Shown one piece after another: positions 7,130-10,200 of a stretch of DNA of 10,200 nt (positions are counted from its first letter, which is position 1; the number at the start of each line of letters is the position of its first letter). Made by a program: the position numbers and the translations under genes. This DNA is from Pseudomonadota bacterium. GTDB lineage: Bacteria; Pseudomonadota; Gammaproteobacteria; Burkholderiales; Sulfuriferulaceae. The notes below the pieces were generated by a model. That model was not told where the DNA came from and did not search any database. It saw only the letters and a program-made list of their open reading frames with translations. Location of the stretch: contig JAJYGL010000024.1 in assembly GCA_021790625.1 (NCBI GenBank), positions 1 to 10,200 on the forward strand, read 5' to 3'.

Positions 7130-7143
7130 TTATGTCCTGTCTT
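7111..7143. repeat. long hairpin enclosing the minus-strand stop codon
   Basis: AAGACAGGA (7111-7119) and TCCTGTCTT (7135-7143) are perfect 9-base complements. As mutL-strand RNA the pairing can extend through UGUAAC/GUUAUG, with two G-U wobbles, to a three-base loop at 7126-7128, giving a stem of up to 15 pairs. The TAA of the opposing gene (7132-7130) lies within the stem. No T-run follows on either strand. Confidence 0.65.
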
Positions 7144-8521
7144 CATCCTCCATGCGGTATTCGGGGCATCTTCGGATGCCCGTTTTTTTGCCCCACGCTT
7201 CGATATAACCCAATACCCGCGCCACATCGTCCAACAATCCATCAAACCCTTCCTGCATTACCGTCACCAACAACGGCGCACTCAAGCACAGGCGCAAAGC
7301 CGCGAGCGGTTCACCATCTGGTGCCGTGCCACAAATCACCGGCTGTCCCAGCAATACCGGCGGTTGCCCTGCCACATCCGGTTGCTGTAACTGGCGATAA
7401 CAATCACTTGCCCAACGAAAAGACAGTGGTTGTCCCGAATATGCATCCCGTAACAAAAAAGGGAAAATGGTAGGCATGCCATCCCAACTTTCTGCCCGTC
7501 CACCTGCACCATATTCAGGCAAGTTTCCCGACAAAAGCGCCAAAAAAGTGCTTTTCTGCATCAGGGCAAGTATTTTCCGGTTCAAGCGAAACAAACTGCT
7601 GGCCAGCATTTTTTCGTCCAACGCAAAAAACGCCGTCATTTCAAACAGCGCAGCGTGCCAGCGCGCCAGCACACCAAACGCCGGCGCGTTCATCGGTAAG
7701 CGAGACAGCAGGGCCGCATTACCCAGCAAAGCGCCAGAAAAACTGGGGCCTGCCATGAATTTTGATCCCGTCAGCGCTACCAGCCAGCCAGATTGCACAT
7801 AACGGCGAATGGTGGCAGGCGCCAGACGAAACTGGCTACCATCCACCAGCACCGTCACAGTATCGCCCCATTCAGCCTGCAATCGCTTCATCAATGGCAA
7901 TGAAGGTGCTATCAGACCGGTTTTCGAGCCATCAATCGCCACCAGCAATACCTGCTCACCGGCCTGCACTGCGCTGCGCACGGCCTGTTCCACCTCCCAA
8001 TCAACCGCCTGCACAGGCCGCAGGCTGGCATCGGCTTCTCGCAATGAAATCACGTCAACGCTACCGATGACCGGTTGCAGCGCAGCCGGCACCCCACTAC
8101 CGGTTTCATGCGTCGCCATCATGATGACCCGCAAAGGTGTGTGCGCAAACAGTGTCACGGCAAGACGATGCGCATCGGTTCCGGAAGCAACCAGTCTCAC
8201 CGCCGCCTCATCATGATGAAAACCCAATAGATGAATGAATTGCTGCATCATGCGTGTCGTTTCTGCCACCCGCACTGTCTCGGGCGAAGCGTCGACAAAA
8301 TGTGCCGTCAACGCTGTCCGCCATCTGTCTGTAGCCTGCCATGCCAACGTACCCGGCGGCGACGCCGTGCAGGAACCGAATGCCAGAACGTCAGGCTGCG
8401 GTAATGCCGTACAACCATAACGGTTGCGACCGGTAAGCGCATCAGGAATGATGCGTGCATCACCACCTTCCGTCAGAAGTTGCGCCAATGGCGGCAAGAT
8501 ATGTTCGGACTCACGCAGCAT
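7130..8521 (-). CDS. fold-type I PLP-dependent enzyme, class V aminotransferase/cysteine desulfurase-like
   Basis: This 463-residue cytosolic enzyme shows the layout of class V PLP enzymes. SGTDA (113-117) is the phosphate-side loop before a long helix. THETGSG (137-143) follows a strand, placing His138 where IscS-like enzymes stack a His on PLP. VDGSQ (226-230) supplies the Asp227 that holds the pyridine nitrogen and Gln230. TGSK (251-254) gives the probable Schiff-base Lys254, in a TGSKFMAGPSFSGALL context parallel to SGHK-GPKGIGALY of IscS. The His before the Lys is replaced by Ser, and I see no clear counterpart of the desulfurase active-site Cys loop, so transamination, lyase or another reaction is as likely as desulfuration. 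The substrate is unknown. The gene starts at 8521, 19 bases after the ATP-grasp stop, with a tandem repeat and no Shine-Dalgarno. Its 3' end contains the mutL terminator. Confidence 0.8.
   Translation of the reverse strand: MLRESEHILPPLAQLLTEGGDARIIPDALTGRNRYGCTALPQPDVLAFGSCTASPPGTLAWQATDRWRTALTAHFVDASPETVRVAETTRMMQQFIHLLGFHHDEAAVRLVASGTDAHRLAVTLFAHTPLRVIMMATHETGSGVPAALQPVIGSVDVISLREADASLRPVQAVDWEVEQAVRSAVQAGEQVLLVAIDGSKTGLIAPSLPLMKRLQAEWGDTVTVLVDGSQFRLAPATIRRYVQSGWLVALTGSKFMAGPSFSGALLGNAALLSRLPMNAPAFGVLARWHAALFEMTAFFALDEKMLASSLFRLNRKILALMQKSTFLALLSGNLPEYGAGGRAESWDGMPTIFPFLLRDAYSGQPLSFRWASDCYRQLQQPDVAGQPPVLLGQPVICGTAPDGEPLAALRLCLSAPLLVTVMQEGFDGLLDDVARVLGYIEAWGKKTGIRRCPEYRMEDEDRT
7164..7189 (+). 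terminator. rho-independent terminator after mutL (UUCG tetraloop)
   Basis: GGGCATC (7164-7170), loop TTCG (7171-7174) and GATGCCC (7175-7181) form a perfect 7-bp stem. One G and seven T residues follow (7183-7189). This is a textbook intrinsic terminator for plus-strand transcription, 155 bases after the mutL stop. It lies inside the last 20 or so codons of the opposing PLP enzyme gene. Confidence 0.9.
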
Positions 8522-8544
8522 CAGACGGCATCAGACAGCATCAG
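8511..8544 (-). repeat. 10-bp tandem repeat at the ATP-grasp/PLP enzyme junction
   Basis: On the plus strand the unit TCAGACRGCA appears at 8521-8530 and 8531-8540. A degenerate copy stands at 8511-8520 (8 of 10 bases match) and a partial TCAG at 8541-8544. Read on the coding strand it gives CTGATGC repeated with a 10-base period, putting an ATG into each copy. Only the one at 8521 opens the PLP enzyme frame. Confidence 0.7.
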
Positions 8545-9758
8545 GTAATGGCATCCGCCAACATATGCTGGAAAGCATCAAATACGACTTGCATGTGCGC
8601 TTTTTTATAAGGAAAAATATCCTCCGGGTCGAGCGCATGCACGATCATGTTGCTGTCGATTTCAAACACCAACAGGCGTCCATCCGACGTTTCCGCACAA
8701 TCAATACCAAGATAGTCCAGCCCGGAACGCCGCGCGATTTCCTGCAGGGCAGGCGCATGGTGTGCTGCAAACGTCTGGTCGAAATCGGTCATGCGCTGCG
8801 CTTCTTCCGCCCGGTTATCTGCATTACGCAACATATCGGCATTCAGGTAATGTACCATCCAGTGCTGTGATATCGCCAGATGGCACAAATACGGTTTTCC
8901 CCGCATCAAAACGATACGGTATTTGCGAAACCGCCCATCCTCGCCACGATAATCCACAAAAGGCGCCAAAAAGAACGTTGGTTCCTCATGTGTTGCCAGA
9001 TATCTTTCCAGCGCAGACAAATCATCCACTTTTTCCAGCCCTTGCCCGGCGTGCGAATCTACCGGCCTGACAATGCAGGGAAAAGTGCAATCCGGCAAAC
9101 TTTCCTGACCTCCCCCCTGCACCAACTCTGCCAGGCGATCGCGTGGCAAACGCAAGGTTCGTGGCAATGAAATGCCATCAATATCATGAAATGTTTCCCA
9201 AACCTCGTCACGTGACAAACGGTTGATATACTCCGGACGATTAAATACCGGTACGGTCACTGTGCGCAACCATTCCGCCATCTTGTGCAGCAACGGACGA
9301 TTCTCTTCCGACTCTGCAATGGCGACAAAAATGGCATCATGCGCTGGCAACTGCTGTAATTGAATATCCGATGGAGAGAAATCCGCTGTCACATACAACA
9401 TATCCAGTGAAATATCGCTATTTTCCACCAGAAATTCGACCGGTGTATTCGCCATCAAATCACCCTCGCCAAAAATGGCCAACAAGCGCAAACGCACGGG
9501 AAACCGTTTGGCCGGTTGATGAAATACCCGTTGCAGCTTCAATGCTTCGCGTTGCATGGCCAGCGCAAAATCACGGTTCTGCTTCAACTGGAAAATGGTG
9601 GCGATATCCAGCCAGACCTCGGCAGCCTGTGGTTTCTGCTGTGCATATTCGATCAATTTGCTGCCCAATGGCGCCAAATCAATGCCCTTGATAGCCATGC
9701 GCATCAAATCTGGCAAGCCGATAAAGGGCACGCCAGAACTGGTCGCCGTCTGATTCAT
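8541..9758 (-). CDS. ATP-grasp (RimK/glutathione synthetase-like) ligase with N-terminal TPR-like helices
   Basis: ATP-grasp ligases join a carboxylate to an amine or thiol through an acyl phosphate. Numbering here is from an ATG at 9764 (407 residues). A helical, TPR-like segment at about 35-82 is followed by an alpha/beta pre-domain at about 90-180 and the ATP-grasp fold at about 195-400. PCIVRPVDSHAGQGLEKV (229-246) looks like the nucleotide-binding Lys/Arg-strand plus Gly-rich loop. The stretch LLVFEIDSNM (364-373) supplies the acidic metal ligands Glu368 and Asp370, and the C-terminus VHALDPEDIFPYKK is distinctive. I prefer the start at 9758 because GGAAAGGA (9771-9764) lies 5 bases before it. 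ATG 9764 would overlap that site and the decarboxylase stop (ATGA). The location, downstream of a decarboxylase and upstream of a second PLP enzyme, suggests an amine or amino acid substrate. The product is unknown. Confidence 0.82.
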   Translation of the reverse strand: MNQTATSSGVPFIGLPDLMRMAIKGIDLAPLGSKLIEYAQQKPQAAEVWLDIATIFQLKQNRDFALAMQREALKLQRVFHQPAKRFPVRLRLLAIFGEGDLMANTPVEFLVENSDISLDMLYVTADFSPSDIQLQQLPAHDAIFVAIAESEENRPLLHKMAEWLRTVTVPVFNRPEYINRLSRDEVWETFHDIDGISLPRTLRLPRDRLAELVQGGGQESLPDCTFPCIVRPVDSHAGQGLEKVDDLSALERYLATHEEPTFFLAPFVDYRGEDGRFRKYRIVLMRGKPYLCHLAISQHWMVHYLNADMLRNADNRAEEAQRMTDFDQTFAAHHAPALQEIARRSGLDYLGIDCAETSDGRLLVFEIDSNMIVHALDPEDIFPYKKAHMQVVFDAFQHMLADAIT

Positions 9759-9760
9759 GC

Positions 9761-10200
9761 TCATCCTTTCCCTCGTCCGTTCCGGAACTGCCGCCCAAAA
9801 CGCAGTACTGCCTGCAACAACACATCCACATCCTGACGACAGGTTCGATGATTGACGATTGCCGCCCGAATTGCCAGTTTACCCTGTATCGTCGTGGTAG
9901 ACGGGGCTGCCAGCCCGCTGTTCTGCACTGCCACGACAATCGCGGCATTGAGCGCATCAACATCAACACCATCCTGTCCACGGTGACGGAAACAGACAAT
10001 GTTGAGCGAAACCGGCACCAGAAGTTCCAATTCCTCATGGTGCACAATCTGTTCACCCAACCATGCCGCGACGGCACAAGTCTCTGCGATCATGCGCCCC
10101 ATCCGTTGTGCGCCATATACCTGCAAGGTGAACCACGCCTTGAGCGCGCGAAAACCGCGCGACAAATCCGGACCAAAATCACAAGGCCAGGGCGACCCAC
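9761..10200 (-). CDS. group II PLP-dependent amino acid decarboxylase, C-terminal part (cut by window edge)
   Basis: The frame stays open to the window edge and gives the last 145 residues or so of a protein that is normally close to 480-500 residues long. Family enzymes remove the alpha-carboxyl of aromatic amino acids, glutamate, diaminobutyrate or similar substrates to give amines. Visible family features are GSPWPCDFGPDLSRGFRALK at the edge (the LSRGFRALK-WF block), LNIVCFR mid-way, and the terminal STTTIQGKLAIRAAIVNHRT block followed by Asp-Val-Asp. The PLP lysine and substrate-pocket residues lie outside the window, so substrate cannot be inferred. Internal ATG/TTG codons near 10165 are not the start, because homology continues upstream of them. 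It is the first visible gene of the minus-strand run and overlaps or abuts the ATP-grasp gene. Confidence 0.88.
   Translation of the reverse strand, partial: GSPWPCDFGPDLSRGFRALKAWFTLQVYGAQRMGRMIAETCAVAAWLGEQIVHHEELELLVPVSLNIVCFRHRGQDGVDVDALNAAIVVAVQNSGLAAPSTTTIQGKLAIRAAIVNHRTCRQDVDVLLQAVLRFGRQFRNGRGKG
9764..9771 (-). promoter_or_regulatory. ribosome binding site GGAAAGGA for the ATP-grasp gene
   Basis: Read on the minus strand, GGAAAGGA at 9771-9764 stands five bases before the ATG at 9758 and would overlap the alternative ATG at 9764. It therefore favours the shorter product. It lies inside the last codons of the decarboxylase gene. Confidence 0.6.

Noticed and set aside
7111..7143. Integron attC-like site
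   Set aside because: The palindrome has a GTTATGT-like arm but does not fit the GTTRRRY core or the paired inner/outer boxes. No integrase or cassette genes are present.
6934..7473. Plus-strand open frame running from the end of mutL into the convergent gene
   Set aside because: It crosses the mutL stop region, the long hairpin and the strong terminator. It has no ribosome binding site, and the product is Pro/His-rich without any domain.
7130..10200. Methanofuran-type (MfnA decarboxylase + MfnD ATP-grasp) biosynthesis
   Set aside because: The class combination is similar, but the ATP-grasp protein has a TPR-like N-terminus and a different C-terminal metal-site context, and no other C1-carrier gene is in the window. 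It remains a thought only.

Overview
The window reads as ordinary chromosome of a Gram-negative proteobacterium, most likely a betaproteobacterium. The tsaE-amiC-mutL order is typical of beta- and gammaproteobacteria, MutL carries the endonuclease motif seen in MutH-less lineages, base composition is moderate (by eye a little over half G+C), and genes are tightly packed. Genus cannot be read from the sequence. No tRNA, rRNA, CRISPR array, insertion sequence or phage gene was seen.

Left block (1-2529, + strand): a near-consensus promoter drives a two-gene unit. It holds a 111-residue protein of unknown function, overlapping by ATGA a 701-residue CBS-PAS-GGDEF-EAL cyclic-di-GMP enzyme.

Middle block (2530-7009, + strand): a new promoter with a perfect -10 box precedes an ABC ATPase of the capsule-export KpsT/CtrD/BexA type with no permease beside it. 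It overlaps tsaE (tRNA t6A synthesis) by one base. tsaE overlaps the cell-wall amidase gene (amiC type) by 139 bases if the only standard start codon is used. mutL (mismatch repair) follows 32 bases later. A strong UUCG-loop terminator at 7164-7189 ends this block and lies inside the 3' coding end of the opposing gene.

Right block (7130-10200, - strand): an operon-like run, read from right to left. It holds the C-terminal part of a group II PLP-dependent amino acid decarboxylase (cut by the window edge), a TPR-like/ATP-grasp ligase overlapping it by ATGA or lying 2 bases after it, and after 19 bases a fold-type I PLP enzyme resembling class V aminotransferases and cysteine desulfurases. A decarboxylase, an ATP-dependent ligase and a second PLP enzyme together suggest a small-molecule pathway acting on amino acids or amines. 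I do not recognise its product. This is the most interesting part of the window.

A recurring oddity is the number of short perfect or near-perfect tandem duplications (7, 8, 10, 13 and 15 bp) at gene junctions or in a protein linker. Two of them sit directly before start codons that have no visible Shine-Dalgarno sequence.
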